From positions 1 through 64,000 of the forward strand of contig NZ_JAGGPF010000002.1 in NCBI RefSeq assembly GCF_018613935.1: a DNA stretch of 64,000 bases. The letters are read 5' to 3'. Below the pieces are notes generated by a model. That model was not told where the DNA came from and did no database searches. It saw only the letters and a program-made list of their open reading frames with translations. The stretch is from Agromyces sp. ISL-38 (GTDB lineage Bacteria; Actinomycetota; Actinomycetes; Actinomycetales; Microbacteriaceae). How positions within the stretch are numbered: position 1 is the first letter of the stretch; every line of letters starts with the position of its first letter. Below, one piece after another: positions 17,794 to 26,627 of the stretch. A program made the translations under genes and the position numbers.

Positions 17794-19272
17794 TCAGGCG
17801 AGCGAGCGACGCTGCCGGCGGCGCGCGCCGAGATCGGCGATGCCCACCGCGAGCGCGACCGCCACGAAGATCGCGACCGCCAGCATGCCGATGCCGTAGG
17901 CGTCGGTGTAGACCCCGAGACCGGCGCCGTTCTCACTGCCGTTCTCGCGGTAGATCGTCGAGTAGAAGAGGGAGAGCGTCACGGCGGTGCCCACCGCCGT
18001 GCCGATGCGCTGGCCGAGCTGGCCGACCGAGCCTGCGAGCCCGCCCTGCTTGACCGGAATGTCGGTGAGCGTGAGGGTCTGGTTCGGCGAGATCACGAGC
18101 CCGCTGCCAAAGCCGCCGACGACCATCGCCGCAGCCATCGCCCACGGCGTCACGGCCGGTGGCGTCACGAGCGCCGCGAGCACGAGCAGGCCCATGCCCG
18201 CCATGAGGATCGCAAGGCCCCAGACCACGAGCGGCCGGCCCAGCCGGTTCACGAGGTTGCCGCCCACCCACGACGAGACGGCGCTCATGAGCGCGAAGCC
18301 GATGCTCACCATGCCGGCGAACACCGGGGCGAGGCCGAGGCCGTGCTGCAGGTAGAGGGTCGTGAGCAGGAACGACGATGGCATCGCCGCGAAGTACACG
18401 CTCGCGAGCACGGTGCCGTTGCGGAAGGAACTCACGCTGAACAGCGAGAGCGGAACGAGCGGATGGCTTCCGGATGCCGCGTAGTGCCGCTCCCACGCGA
18501 TGAAGCCCGTGACCCCGAGCACGAACACCACGAGCAGCCACCATCTCGCGGGGTTGTCGGCGGGCGAACCCGTGGTGAAGAGGAACGGCCACATGAGCGC
18601 CACGACGGTGACCCCGAAGAGCAGCACCCCCACCGGGTCGAGCGAGAGCGGCCGCGAGGACTTCGTGCGGGTCTCGGGGAGCAGCCAGAGCGCGGCGGCG
18701 ATGGCCACGATCGAGAGCGGCACGTTCATCCAGAAGATGCCGCGCCATCCGTCTTCGGGGCCGCCGATGGCGATCGCGAGGCCGCCGAGGGTCGGGCCGA
18801 ACGCGGTCGCGATGCCGATGGTCGCGCCGAAGAGCCCGAAGGCCTTGCCTCGCTCGGGGCCCTGGAACAGCTGCTGGATGAGGCCCAGCACTTGCGGCAT
18901 CTGGATGCCGGCCGCGACGCCCTGCAGGAGCCGGGCGACGAGCAGCACCGCGGAGTTCGGCGCGAGTGCGCACGCGAGGCTCGTGAGCGTGAAGAGGGTG
19001 AGGCCGATCACGAACAGGTTGCGGCGCGAACGCTGGTCGCCGACGCGACCGGCGGGCACGAGGGTGAGCCCGAAGGTGAGCACATAGCCCGACACGATGA
19101 GCTGCAGCTCGGTCGAGCTCGACCCGAACGCCTCTTCGATCGAGGGCAGCGCGACGTTCACCTTCGAGAGGTCGAGGATCGTGAGTGCCGCCACGGCGAC
19201 GCACACCCAGTACGCGCGCCAGCGCTTCTGGGGAGTGAGCGGGATCTCCTGCGTGAGCGGCGACTCGGTCAT
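17794..19272 (-). CDS. MFS multidrug efflux transporter, DHA2 (EmrB/QacA) type
   Basis: About 492 aa with 14 predicted transmembrane segments, the layout of the DHA2 drug/proton antiporters. The conserved motif near the first helices (LDLSKVNVALPSIEEAFG) matches the LDxTIVNVALP signature with Ser-Lys in place of Thr-Ile, and LQGVAAGIQMPQVLGLIQQ is motif C-like. I prefer the ATG at 19272 (MTESPLTQ): TAGGGT sits 7 nt upstream and GGAG overlaps; a GTG at 19281 is also in frame. The downstream end converges on the AlkD-like gene. No regulator is adjacent. Confidence 0.85.
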   Translation of the reverse strand: MTESPLTQEIPLTPQKRWRAYWVCVAVAALTILDLSKVNVALPSIEEAFGSSSTELQLIVSGYVLTFGLTLVPAGRVGDQRSRRNLFVIGLTLFTLTSLACALAPNSAVLLVARLLQGVAAGIQMPQVLGLIQQLFQGPERGKAFGLFGATIGIATAFGPTLGGLAIAIGGPEDGWRGIFWMNVPLSIVAIAAALWLLPETRTKSSRPLSLDPVGVLLFGVTVVALMWPFLFTTGSPADNPARWWLLVVFVLGVTGFIAWERHYAASGSHPLVPLSLFSVSSFRNGTVLASVYFAAMPSSFLLTTLYLQHGLGLAPVFAGMVSIGFALMSAVSSWVGGNLVNRLGRPLVVWGLAILMAGMGLLVLAALVTPPAVTPWAMAAAMVVGGFGSGLVISPNQTLTLTDIPVKQGGLAGSVGQLGQRIGTAVGTAVTLSLFYSTIYRENGSENGAGLGVYTDAYGIGMLAVAIFVAVALAVGIADLGARRRQRRSLA

Positions 19273-19422
19273 CGTCTCCACCCTATGCCCGCGGGAAGAC
19301 GGGCCTGAACGTCGCGGAAGGCCAGCGGATGAGCCGAATCATATTCCTCGCCGGTTCCGGAGGATACCCGTGGCGGGAGCACCGCCGGTCGTCGTAGCGT
19401 CGAACACGACGAGAGGATTCTC

Positions 19423-20406
19423 ATGCCCAATGTCATGATCTTCGCCCCGTCACCGCTCTTGACGGTCACGCTCGAAGGCGACGCGAGCGGCACCGACCTG
19501 CACCTCCATGCCGGAGGCCAAGGCGTCTGGCAAGCGCGGATGCTGCGCACGCTCGACTGCACGGTCACGCTGTGCGCCGCACTCACCGGCGAGTCCGGTC
19601 GCGTCGTACAGCATCTGCTCGAGGACGAGGGCATCACCGTGCAGGCGGTGCGGCGGGAGGGACGCGGAGCCGCCTACGTGCACGACCGCCGGAGCGGTGA
19701 ACGCACGGCCGTCGCCGAGCTCTCCGGCGACCCGCTGTCGCGCCACGATCTCGACGAGCTCTATGCGATCACGCTCCGAGAGGCGATGGACGCGGACCTC
19801 GTACTGCTGAGCGGCCCCTCCGGCGAAGAGGAGGTACTGCCCGACGATGTCTACCGTCGCCTCGCTTCCGACCTCCATGCGGCCGGCCGGATCGTCGTCG
19901 TCGACCTCGCAGGCTCGAGGCTCGCCGCGGCGCTCGCCGGCGGGGTACGGCTCGCGAAGGTGAGCGACAGCGAATTGCTCGAATCGGGCGCGGTGACCGA
20001 CACCTCGACGGACGCACTCATCGCGGCAGCGCTGCACCTCAGGTCGAAGGGAGCGCACAGTGTCGTCATCACGCGCGCCGGCCACGCCACGCTGGTCGTC
20101 GACGGCGACACGGCGGTCGCGGTGCGCGTGCCGGTGATGGAAGAGGTCGATTCGAGTGGCGCGGGCGACTCGTTCACCGCTGCGCTCGCCGCCTCGCTCG
20201 CCCAAGGGCAGTCCCTGCGCGACGCGGTGGCGCTCGGTGCGGCAGCGGGGGCGCTCAACGTGACCCGCCATGGCCTCGGCACGGGCGACGGCCAGGGGAT
20301 CCGCCGCCTCAGCAGGGAAGTCGAGGTGCGGGAGCTCGCCATCGACGACGGCGGCCGGCTCTCACCCGACGAACTCGCCGCTCGAGTGGAGGTCGATCGC
20401 ACATGA
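19423..20406 (+). CDS. PfkB-family carbohydrate kinase (327 aa)
   Basis: Ribokinase/PfkB-family kinase, closest in layout to 1-phosphofructokinase/tagatose-6-phosphate kinases. The C-terminal signature EEVDSSGAGDSFTAALAASL is intact, with the catalytic Asp of GAGDS. The N-terminal signature is unusual: HAGGQGVWQARML in place of GGKGxNVA, so the substrate pocket is probably atypical. ATG at 19423 with GAGAGGA upstream. It overlaps surE by 4 bp (ATGA), so kinase and phosphatase are translationally coupled. Substrate unknown. Confidence 0.8.
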   Translation: MPNVMIFAPSPLLTVTLEGDASGTDLHLHAGGQGVWQARMLRTLDCTVTLCAALTGESGRVVQHLLEDEGITVQAVRREGRGAAYVHDRRSGERTAVAELSGDPLSRHDLDELYAITLREAMDADLVLLSGPSGEEEVLPDDVYRRLASDLHAAGRIVVVDLAGSRLAAALAGGVRLAKVSDSELLESGAVTDTSTDALIAAALHLRSKGAHSVVITRAGHATLVVDGDTAVAVRVPVMEEVDSSGAGDSFTAALAASLAQGQSLRDAVALGAAAGALNVTRHGLGTGDGQGIRRLSREVEVRELAIDDGGRLSPDELAARVEVDRT

Positions 20407-21197
20407 GGGTGCTCATCACGAACGACGACGGGATCGACTCACCCGGACTCCACGCGCTCGCCGCGAGCGCGCTCGCCGAGGGACTCGACGTCGTCGTGGC
20501 GGCGCCGGCTCACCAGTCGAGCGGCAGCAGCGCGTCGATCCTCGGAGCCGAGTCCGACGGCCGCATTCACATGGAGGCGCGCGAGATCGAGGGACTCGAC
20601 GCGCAGTGCTTCGCGGTGCGTGCAGCGCCGGCGCTCATCGCCCTGATCGCCGCGCACGGCGCATTCGGAGCTCCGCCCGACGCCGTGCTCTCAGGGATCA
20701 ACCGGGGTGCCAACGTCGGGCGCGCAGTGCTCCACTCCGGCACCGTCGGCGCGGCGCTCACGGGCGGCGCGAACGGAGCCCGCGGACTCGCGGTGTCGCT
20801 CGATGTCGGCATGCATCCGCTGATGTGCCACTGGGAACCTGCCGCACGACTCGCCCGCTCGGTGCTGCCGTCGCTGCTCGCAAGCCCACAGGGCACGGTG
20901 CTGAATCTCAACGTGCCGAACGATCCCGACGCGGGCGATCGGCCGTTGCTGGCGGCGTCGCTCGCGACATTCGGTATCGTGCAGACCACCGCGACCGAGC
21001 ACGGCGAAGGCGAGATGCGGATGACCGTCGCCGACACCGACGCGGAGCACGCGCCCGGCAGCGATGCGGCACTGCTCGAGCGGGGGTATCCGACCCTCAC
21101 GTCGATCACCGGCATCGGTGAGGTGCCGCTGCCAGAGGGGGCGCCCGTCGATGCACTCGACTCACGAACAGCAGGCGCTCGCAAGACAATCATCTGA
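20403..21197 (+). CDS. surE: 5'/3'-nucleotidase SurE (264 aa)
   Basis: Metal-dependent phosphatase that dephosphorylates nucleoside monophosphates. The SurE core is clear: LITNDDGIDSPGL (Asp-Asp metal ligands, residues 8-9), a Ser in APAHQSSGSSASI, and SGINRGANVGRAVLHSGTVG with the metal-binding Asn. The length of 264 aa is typical. Start overlaps the PfkB-kinase stop (ATGA), and its own 3' end overlaps the convergent kinase gene by 8 bp. A joint sugar- or nucleoside-phosphate function with the PfkB kinase is an inference from coupling. Confidence 0.92.
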   Translation: MRVLITNDDGIDSPGLHALAASALAEGLDVVVAAPAHQSSGSSASILGAESDGRIHMEAREIEGLDAQCFAVRAAPALIALIAAHGAFGAPPDAVLSGINRGANVGRAVLHSGTVGAALTGGANGARGLAVSLDVGMHPLMCHWEPAARLARSVLPSLLASPQGTVLNLNVPNDPDAGDRPLLAASLATFGIVQTTATEHGEGEMRMTVADTDAEHAPGSDAALLERGYPTLTSITGIGEVPLPEGAPVDALDSRTAGARKTII

Positions 21198-22056
21198 TCA
21201 TTGAGGAATGCGGTTCGTGCGGCGCTGAATCGGGCGCATTCGACAGCTCGGCGAACATCTGACGAGCGTGGCCTACGTAGTCGAAGGGGCCGTCGGATCC
21301 GCGCACGGTGTGCATCGCAAGCGCCCATGCGCCCTCGAAGAGTCCGACACTCCAACGCGCCTCAGCGAGTCGGCGCGAGGCTCCGGGCGCGCCGTACTCC
21401 TCGAGCAGGGCATCTTCACCCTCGGCAGTGAGGTTCGCCGTCCGTGCAACGGTCGCGAGGTCGAACATTCCATCACCGGCGCCCGCGAACTCCCAGTCGA
21501 CCAGCCACAGCCGGTCGCCGTCGTCCATCACGTTGTTCGGCCACACGTCGTGGTGGGTGAGCACGGCCCTCGCGGGTTCCGCCGCGCGGACTCGCTCGAG
21601 AGCCGATTCGAGCCCGTCGGGCAACTGCGCACCGCGGGCCACGGCCCGGGCGAGCATCCCTTCCACCCTGTCAGCGAGCGTCGGAAGCCCCCGTGGCGCC
21701 CGCACATGAGCAGCACGCAGGAGCCTGGCGATTCGTCGTACGCCTTCTTCAGCGAAGTCGGCATCGCTCAGTGTCCGACCCTCGATCCAGTCGAGGAGAA
21801 GTACCCCACCGTGCTCATGTACCACGGCAGGCGATACGCCAGCGTCCGCCGCTGCCACCGAGGCTGCAGTTTCGTGCCCGCGGTCGATACCGAGGGCGTC
21901 CTCCGCCTGCGCGACGCGCAACGCCCAGACGCGCGAGCCAACGGAAACACGCCACAATTCGTTGTTCAAGCTCTGCCCGGCCGCGCGTGTGAGCGTGAAA
22001 TTCGCGTCGTGAAACCCGGGGATCTTCTTGAGGATCGCGCGCGGGTCGGACGTCAC
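21190..22056 (-). CDS. APH/choline-kinase-fold phosphotransferase (288 aa)
   Basis: Protein-kinase-like small-molecule kinase of the aminoglycoside phosphotransferase/choline kinase family. The catalytic loop VLTHHDVWPNNVM (Asp base, Asn metal ligand) and the metal-binding LWLVDWEFAGAG are intact. The N-terminal lobe has ALRVA as the likely ATP Lys region, altered to Arg. Its start overlaps the stop of the upstream fucosidase gene by 4 bp (ATGA), so it belongs to a fucoside operon and may phosphorylate a released sugar or an aminated product; antibiotic resistance is less likely. This role is inferred from coupling only. Confidence 0.8.
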   Translation of the reverse strand: MTSDPRAILKKIPGFHDANFTLTRAAGQSLNNELWRVSVGSRVWALRVAQAEDALGIDRGHETAASVAAADAGVSPAVVHEHGGVLLLDWIEGRTLSDADFAEEGVRRIARLLRAAHVRAPRGLPTLADRVEGMLARAVARGAQLPDGLESALERVRAAEPARAVLTHHDVWPNNVMDDGDRLWLVDWEFAGAGDGMFDLATVARTANLTAEGEDALLEEYGAPGASRRLAEARWSVGLFEGAWALAMHTVRGSDGPFDYVGHARQMFAELSNAPDSAPHEPHSSMIR

Positions 22057-23393
22057 CGCGGGCCCCCCGCTTCACCAAGAAACTGCACAACCCCGAGGGA
22101 GTGCGCCGTCAACCGGGGAGTCGTAGCGTGAGCTTTCCACCGCGTGTCTGTTCGCGTGAGGCGTGCAGGGCGTCCGTCGATCATGATCTCCATTGCCTGA
22201 AGCTCCGCAGGCACGGCCCCCAACTCGATCGCATCCGGCCCACGCTCGGCTATGGCGAAGACGGATGTGGACGATCGTGTCCATCGCACCCAGGGTTCTT
22301 CCCCGGCCTGGCCAGCGAGGTACGGGCGGGTGTCGTGAATGGCATCGGCGTGGTGCGACATCCATTCGGCGAGCGATTCCAGCGCCGCGCGTTGCGGCGC
22401 AGGAATCCGACCCGCTTCATCTGGACCGACGTTCAGCAAGAGGTTCCCCCCGCGCGAGACGACATCGGCAAGCACAGCGATCACGGCGTCTCCGTCGAGG
22501 TGTTCAGACGCCGGCTCGTCGCGGTTGTAGCCGAAGGAGTGTCCCAGTCCTCGGCAGTGCTCCCACGTCTCCGCCTGCTCCGCTCCCGGCGCCATCGCAT
22601 ACTCACTCGTGCGGAACCCGTGATGGTCTACACCCCACCGGTCGTTCGTGATGCCGTCTGGATTGCGGTCGTAATAGTCGGCAAGGAGTGAATACAGGCC
22701 TCCGGCGCCGGCGCGTTTGCCGGCATCAGGCCAATTGATGTCATTCCAGAGGACGTCTGGCTTGTATCTGTCGATGAGGTCGACCAGCTGGTCATGGGCG
22801 AGCCGGGCGTAGCGCGCATCGTTGGGGCGGTTCCGGTGGAGAGCCGCGTCATCGGCGATGTCCGGGAGACCCGTCACGCCCCAATCCAGGCCGCCCGAGT
22901 AGTACACCCCCAACCGCAGCCCGCGCGATTGGGCCGCCTCGAAGAGGGGCGCGATCAGGTCGCGGCGTGGCCCGCGGTGCACAGTGTTGCGGGTGCCGCT
23001 TCCTGGCGCGTTCCAAAGGGGAACGCCGTCGTGGTGTTTGGTCGTGGGTATCAGATACCTCGCCCCGGCCCGCACGAACACGTCGACCCACTCGGAGGGG
23101 TCGTATTCCGCTGCCGTCCAGGCGTCGATGAAGTTGTCGTACGGGGCGTCGTTGTAACGCTCGACGTGATGAGCATGCGCCAGAGTTCCGGGCAGGCTGA
23201 TGCTGTTCCAGTACCACTCGGCGTAGGGGTTGTGCTTGAAGAACTCCCCTTCAGGCGGCTCGCCGCTCGCCCCCACGCGTTCGGCCCAAGCCGGAACTGA
23301 ATACGGCCCCCAATGCACGAAAATTCCGAGCTTTGCGTCGCGGAACCATTCGGGCGCCGGGCGATCAAGGTCGGTCCAGCGGATCTCGGGCAT
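22053..23393 (-). CDS. Alpha-L-fucosidase, GH29 (446 aa)
   Basis: Retaining alpha-L-fucosidase. The family N-terminal block FRDAKLGIFVHWGPYSVPAW and the TTKHHDG motif are present, and the nucleophile Asp lies in KPDVLWNDINWP. The central GGNLLLNVGPDEAGRIP block is typical. There is no signal peptide, so the enzyme is cytosolic and likely acts on imported fuco-oligosaccharides. ATG at 23393. It is the first gene of a two-gene unit with the APH-fold kinase, divergent from the second GH29. Confidence 0.92.
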   Translation of the reverse strand: MPEIRWTDLDRPAPEWFRDAKLGIFVHWGPYSVPAWAERVGASGEPPEGEFFKHNPYAEWYWNSISLPGTLAHAHHVERYNDAPYDNFIDAWTAAEYDPSEWVDVFVRAGARYLIPTTKHHDGVPLWNAPGSGTRNTVHRGPRRDLIAPLFEAAQSRGLRLGVYYSGGLDWGVTGLPDIADDAALHRNRPNDARYARLAHDQLVDLIDRYKPDVLWNDINWPDAGKRAGAGGLYSLLADYYDRNPDGITNDRWGVDHHGFRTSEYAMAPGAEQAETWEHCRGLGHSFGYNRDEPASEHLDGDAVIAVLADVVSRGGNLLLNVGPDEAGRIPAPQRAALESLAEWMSHHADAIHDTRPYLAGQAGEEPWVRWTRSSTSVFAIAERGPDAIELGAVPAELQAMEIMIDGRPARLTRTDTRWKAHATTPRLTAHSLGVVQFLGEAGGPR

Positions 23394-23560
23394 GATGCCT
23401 CCGTTTCATTCGGGAGTCCACGTCGACGGGGTCGGCGTTTCTGTTTCTCAGTTTCCGGTCGAACTACTTGGCGGTCTCCCACGGGACATCAGGTGCGCAG
23501 TCCACGATTCCACCCCGATAGGTATGACAACCTGCCACCAGATCCTGCGCAAATCATCGG

Positions 23561-23573
23561 ATGCATACTGCAT
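23561..23573. promoter_or_regulatory. Candidate operator, ATGCA-N3-TGCAT
   Basis: Perfect 5-bp inverted repeat with a 3-nt spacer, in the intergenic region between the two divergent fucosidase genes, 168 bp upstream of the minus-strand start. No regulator gene is adjacent. It could occur by chance. Confidence 0.25.
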
Positions 23574-23662
23574 GATATGGCTCATAAGACGCCGGATCCC
23601 TCGCTGCAGTAGGCATGAATCGGCGAATGTGAATCGATATTGACGGCGCGTGAGTTGAATTG

Positions 23663-23681
23663 GTTAGATCTTTACTCTAAC
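23663..23681. promoter_or_regulatory. Candidate operator, GTTAGA-N7-TCTAAC
   Basis: Perfect 6-bp inverted repeat with a 7-nt spacer in an AT-rich patch that stands out from the surrounding high-GC DNA, 55 bp before the GTG at 23736. Its position suits a regulator site for the plus-strand fucosidase. The whole 23394-23735 gap has no other feature that I can support. Confidence 0.35.
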
Positions 23682-23735
23682 TTTGCAGGTGAGTTTGCGG
23701 TCGATTCGAGGCGGCCGCAGTCACGAAGGAGTGCA

Positions 23736-25229
23736 GTGGACGCCCTGGACGATGCGAGCCGCAACCGACTGGACGGAATCGATCGCGTCATCGCTGCCGG
23801 GTCCCGCTCGACTGACTGGAACGATCTGCTGATCACCCCTCCGCCCTGGTACGTCGATGGCAAGTTCGGGATCTTCATCCATTGGGGCGTCTACTCCGTT
23901 CCCGCTTTCGGGAGCGAGTGGTATCCGCGGAACATGTATCGCGTCGGGACACCGGAATACGATCATCACCGCGCCACCTACGGCGACCAGCGAGTGTTCG
24001 GCTACAAGGATTTCGTGCCGATGTTTCGCGCCGAGCGGTTCGACCCGAACGAATGGGCACGCATATTCAGCCGATCTGGCGCACGTTTCGTCGTACCCGT
24101 CGCCGAACACCACGACGGCTTTGCAATGTACAAGACGGAGCTGTCCCGGTGGAACGCCGCAGACCAGGGCCCTCAGCGCGATGTCGTTGGAGAGCTCTCC
24201 GAAGCAGTGCGAGCACAGGGGATGACGTTCGGTGTCTCCTCACATCGCGCCGAGCATTGGTTCTTCTTCAATGGCGGCCGCTCTTTCCCGTCTGACATCG
24301 ACGACCCGGGTACCGTCGACCTCTACGGCCCGGCTGCTCCGGAAGAGACCCAACCGACCACGGCCTTTCTGGAAGATTGGCTGGTGCGGACGTGCGAGCT
24401 GGTCGACCGATATCGACCAGAACTGGTCTGGTTCGACTGGTGGATTGAACAGCCGGCCTTCGAACCCTATCTCCGCCGTTTCGCCGCCTACTACTACACA
24501 CGCGCCGAGGAATGGGGCCGGCACGTCGCGATCAACTACAAGTTCGACGCCTTCAAGCCCGGCACAGCGATCTTCGACGTCGAGCGCGGCCAGCTCGCAG
24601 GAATCCGACCCGAATTCTGGCAGACGGATACGTCAGTCTCGACCACCTCGTGGAGCCACGTCGAACCTCAACATTGGAAGCGTCCTCTCGATCTCATCGG
24701 CGACCTGATGGACATCGTGTCGAAGAACGGGGCGTTGCTTCTCAACATCGGTCCGAAAGCGGATGGGACCATCCCCGCGGAGGAGATCGCCCTGTTGGAG
24801 ACGATCGGCTCCTGGCTCGCGGTGAACGGTGAGGCTGTCTACGGCACGCGACCATGGATCGTTCCGGGCGAGGGTCCGACCGTGGTCGCCGAGGGGGAGT
24901 TCACCGATACTCAGCGCCAAGCCTTCACCGACCGAGACATCCGCTTCACGACAGCGCGAGGTGACCTCTTCGCGACGGTACTCGGGCCCGTCACCGGGAG
25001 CGAGATTCAGATTCGCTCACTCGGAAGCGAACTCAGCCTGCTGCCAACGGGCATCGAGCGCGTGGACCTCGTCGGGCCGTATCGCCCGAAGCTCTCATAC
25101 CGCCGGGATCCGGACGCCCTCCGGATCGATGTTCCGGATGAGGCTCCCCGCGATCTCCCCATCAGTTTCCGCATTCGTCCGGAGCGCCGCGCGACTCGAG
25201 ATCGCGTCAAGTACCTGCTCGCCGACTAG
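23736..25229 (+). CDS. Alpha-L-fucosidase, GH29 (about 497 aa)
   Basis: Second GH29, distinct from its divergent neighbour: DGKFGIFIHWGVYSVPAFGSEW at the N-terminus, VVPVAEHHDGFAMY, and the nucleophile region ELVWFDWWIEQ. The later block GALLLNIGPKADGTIPAEE is conserved. The C-terminal 110 residues form a beta-rich domain (DRDIRFTTARGDLFATVLG). No signal peptide is seen. The frame is open up to a TTG at 23640, but I prefer the GTG at 23736 with GAAGGAG at 23725-23731; the spacing of 4 nt is short, so the start is uncertain. It is probably under separate control from the minus-strand fucosidase. Confidence 0.88.
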   Translation: MDALDDASRNRLDGIDRVIAAGSRSTDWNDLLITPPPWYVDGKFGIFIHWGVYSVPAFGSEWYPRNMYRVGTPEYDHHRATYGDQRVFGYKDFVPMFRAERFDPNEWARIFSRSGARFVVPVAEHHDGFAMYKTELSRWNAADQGPQRDVVGELSEAVRAQGMTFGVSSHRAEHWFFFNGGRSFPSDIDDPGTVDLYGPAAPEETQPTTAFLEDWLVRTCELVDRYRPELVWFDWWIEQPAFEPYLRRFAAYYYTRAEEWGRHVAINYKFDAFKPGTAIFDVERGQLAGIRPEFWQTDTSVSTTSWSHVEPQHWKRPLDLIGDLMDIVSKNGALLLNIGPKADGTIPAEEIALLETIGSWLAVNGEAVYGTRPWIVPGEGPTVVAEGEFTDTQRQAFTDRDIRFTTARGDLFATVLGPVTGSEIQIRSLGSELSLLPTGIERVDLVGPYRPKLSYRRDPDALRIDVPDEAPRDLPISFRIRPERRATRDRVKYLLAD

Positions 25230-25348
25230 GACGGACTCATCAAGCCGACGCTGAGGGCATGTCTCTTCGCTCATGACTCCACCTGGGACCGTGTGAACGC
25301 TGCCGCGTCGGGGACGAGGGTGAGCCGGCTCTTGGCGAGGACAACGAA

Positions 25349-25383
25349 GAAACGCCCGAGATCTTCGCGATCTCGGGCGTTTC
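25349..25383. terminator. Strong hairpin terminator
   Basis: Perfect 15-bp inverted repeat (GAAACGCCCGAGATC, 5-nt loop TTCGC, GATCTCGGGCGTTTC), 120 bp after the second fucosidase. It marks the end of the core transcription unit just before the island. Confidence 0.85.
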
Positions 25384-25394
25384 ACTCGGTGGGG

Positions 25395-25811
25395 CTATTG
25401 CAATACCACTCAAAACATTGTGTAGTAGCCGTCTCACCCCTGGAACTGGTATTCCAATCGCGTCGGTCGCGACGACCAGCCAGCAAGCGGCCCACCCCTG
25501 TTGGCCGAGCACGCCAGCTTCGTCCTGATGAGATCGATCAGCTCGTCGTTCGCTACCGTGAAGTACGCAGCGTGAACACCGTCGCCCGGGAGTTTGGCAT
25601 CAGCCGGCAGACCGTGGGGCAGCATCTCGCCGCCCGTGGTGTCGAGACAATGCGGCGCATTAGTGACGGCCAGATTGAACTCGCTACACGGCGGTATGTG
25701 GGTGGGTTATCGGCCGCAACCATAGGCAAGCAGCTGGGCTTCGATGCCCAGACGATACTCACTGCTTTGCGGCGCGCAGGGGTGCCGATTCGTCCGCGGC
25801 GTGGTGCTTGA
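25395..25811 (+). pseudogene. C-terminal HTH tail of a serine recombinase (remnant)
   Basis: The translation has two consecutive small helix-turn-helix units: VNTVAREFGISRQTVGQHLAARG and SAATIGKQLGFDAQTILTALRRAG, separated by about 20 residues, preceded by an Arg/Pro-rich linker. This tail is known at the C-terminus of actinobacterial large serine recombinases and as separate remnants of them. No catalytic (Ser-containing) resolvase domain is present. The frame is open back to 25230, but the 15-bp terminator inside it means any translation must begin after 25383; a TTG at 25398 is the best of poor choices. It may be a small HTH protein instead of debris. Confidence 0.55.
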
Positions 25812-25847
25812 GCGTGTCGTTCCTATCCTGCTCCAGCGCCAAAACCA

Positions 25848-26627
25848 TCAACTCGTTCGAGACGCTACAAATTGGAGCATCTTGCGAACTGGCGGAGGGA
25901 ACATCTGCATCGTGCCGGTCGACGAAACTAACGCGGCAAAGTTTCGCCAAAGCTGAAGTCGCAACTCTTCGGTGGTAATGCCGTGATGCTCGGCAATTGC
26001 GCGTTCCACGTCTTGTACGCGGCCAGGTTGCCGCGGCTTGCTAGAGAATCTGTCTCCGGACGGATGATCCGTCTCGACCAACAAGCGGTCAAGTGGAATC
26101 ACGTGCCAGTCGTTCGTTGCGCGAATCATCGAGTAGTTGATCGAGAAGTGGCAACCCAGCTTCACTGCCCGGAGCGTTTCGGCGGTCGTTCCAAGCCACC
26201 AATGTAGAATCACGCCGCGCCGATCGAGCTGTTGACCGAGCACGCCGAGCAATTGACCTGTCGCGCGAAAGCTGTGGAGCGACGCGAGGCGAGGCGATTC
26301 GCGCAAGCAGTTGAGGATCGACTCGAGCACTTCGATCTGCCCTTCGATCGGCACACGCGACTCACCGTCGAGCCCGACCTCGGCGACGTATGGTGTCGAC
26401 TCCAGAGCGCTACGGAAGTCCTGGATGTCGAACTCCCGCTGGGCTCCGACTAACGACGGATGGCAGCCAGCACCCCACACAGTAACGAGGTCCTTTCGAC
26501 CCCGGACGCTCTCGAACTCGTCGGCGCTCCTTGTCGCTATCAGGACTACGGCGCCAAGGTCCTCGAGGTCCCGACCTGACACCTGAGGCGACACGTGCGC
26601 GTGAGCGTCGAGTGGCGGCAACTTCAT
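25848..26627 (-). CDS. qatD: QatD: TatD-like nuclease of the Qat system (259 aa)
   Basis: TatD-family metal-dependent hydrolase. The HxH motif is DAHAHVS (His9, His11); further ligands are Glu83 in VAEVGLDGE, His118 in LHSF, His142 in LHWWLG and Asp187 in LLVETDHP. All metal residues of the family are present, so it should be an active DNase-like enzyme. It is the last gene of the operon, overlapping qatC by 4 bp (ATGA). In the Qat anti-phage system, QatD is the TatD-like component and is needed with QatA, B and C. Its role in the mechanism is not settled to my knowledge. Confidence 0.88.
   Translation of the reverse strand: MKLPPLDAHAHVSPQVSGRDLEDLGAVVLIATRSADEFESVRGRKDLVTVWGAGCHPSLVGAQREFDIQDFRSALESTPYVAEVGLDGESRVPIEGQIEVLESILNCLRESPRLASLHSFRATGQLLGVLGQQLDRRGVILHWWLGTTAETLRAVKLGCHFSINYSMIRATNDWHVIPLDRLLVETDHPSGDRFSSKPRQPGRVQDVERAIAEHHGITTEELRLQLWRNFAALVSSTGTMQMFPPPVRKMLQFVASRTS

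Noticed and set aside
25293-25394. GTG at 25293 as start of the HTH protein
   Set aside because: A perfect 15-bp terminator hairpin would lie inside the coding region, and the translated part before it has no family features.
25230-25450. Search for a left-end copy of the tRNA-Ala 3' end (att repeat)
   Set aside because: Only a short partial likeness (CACCTGGGACC) was found; not enough to call an attachment site.
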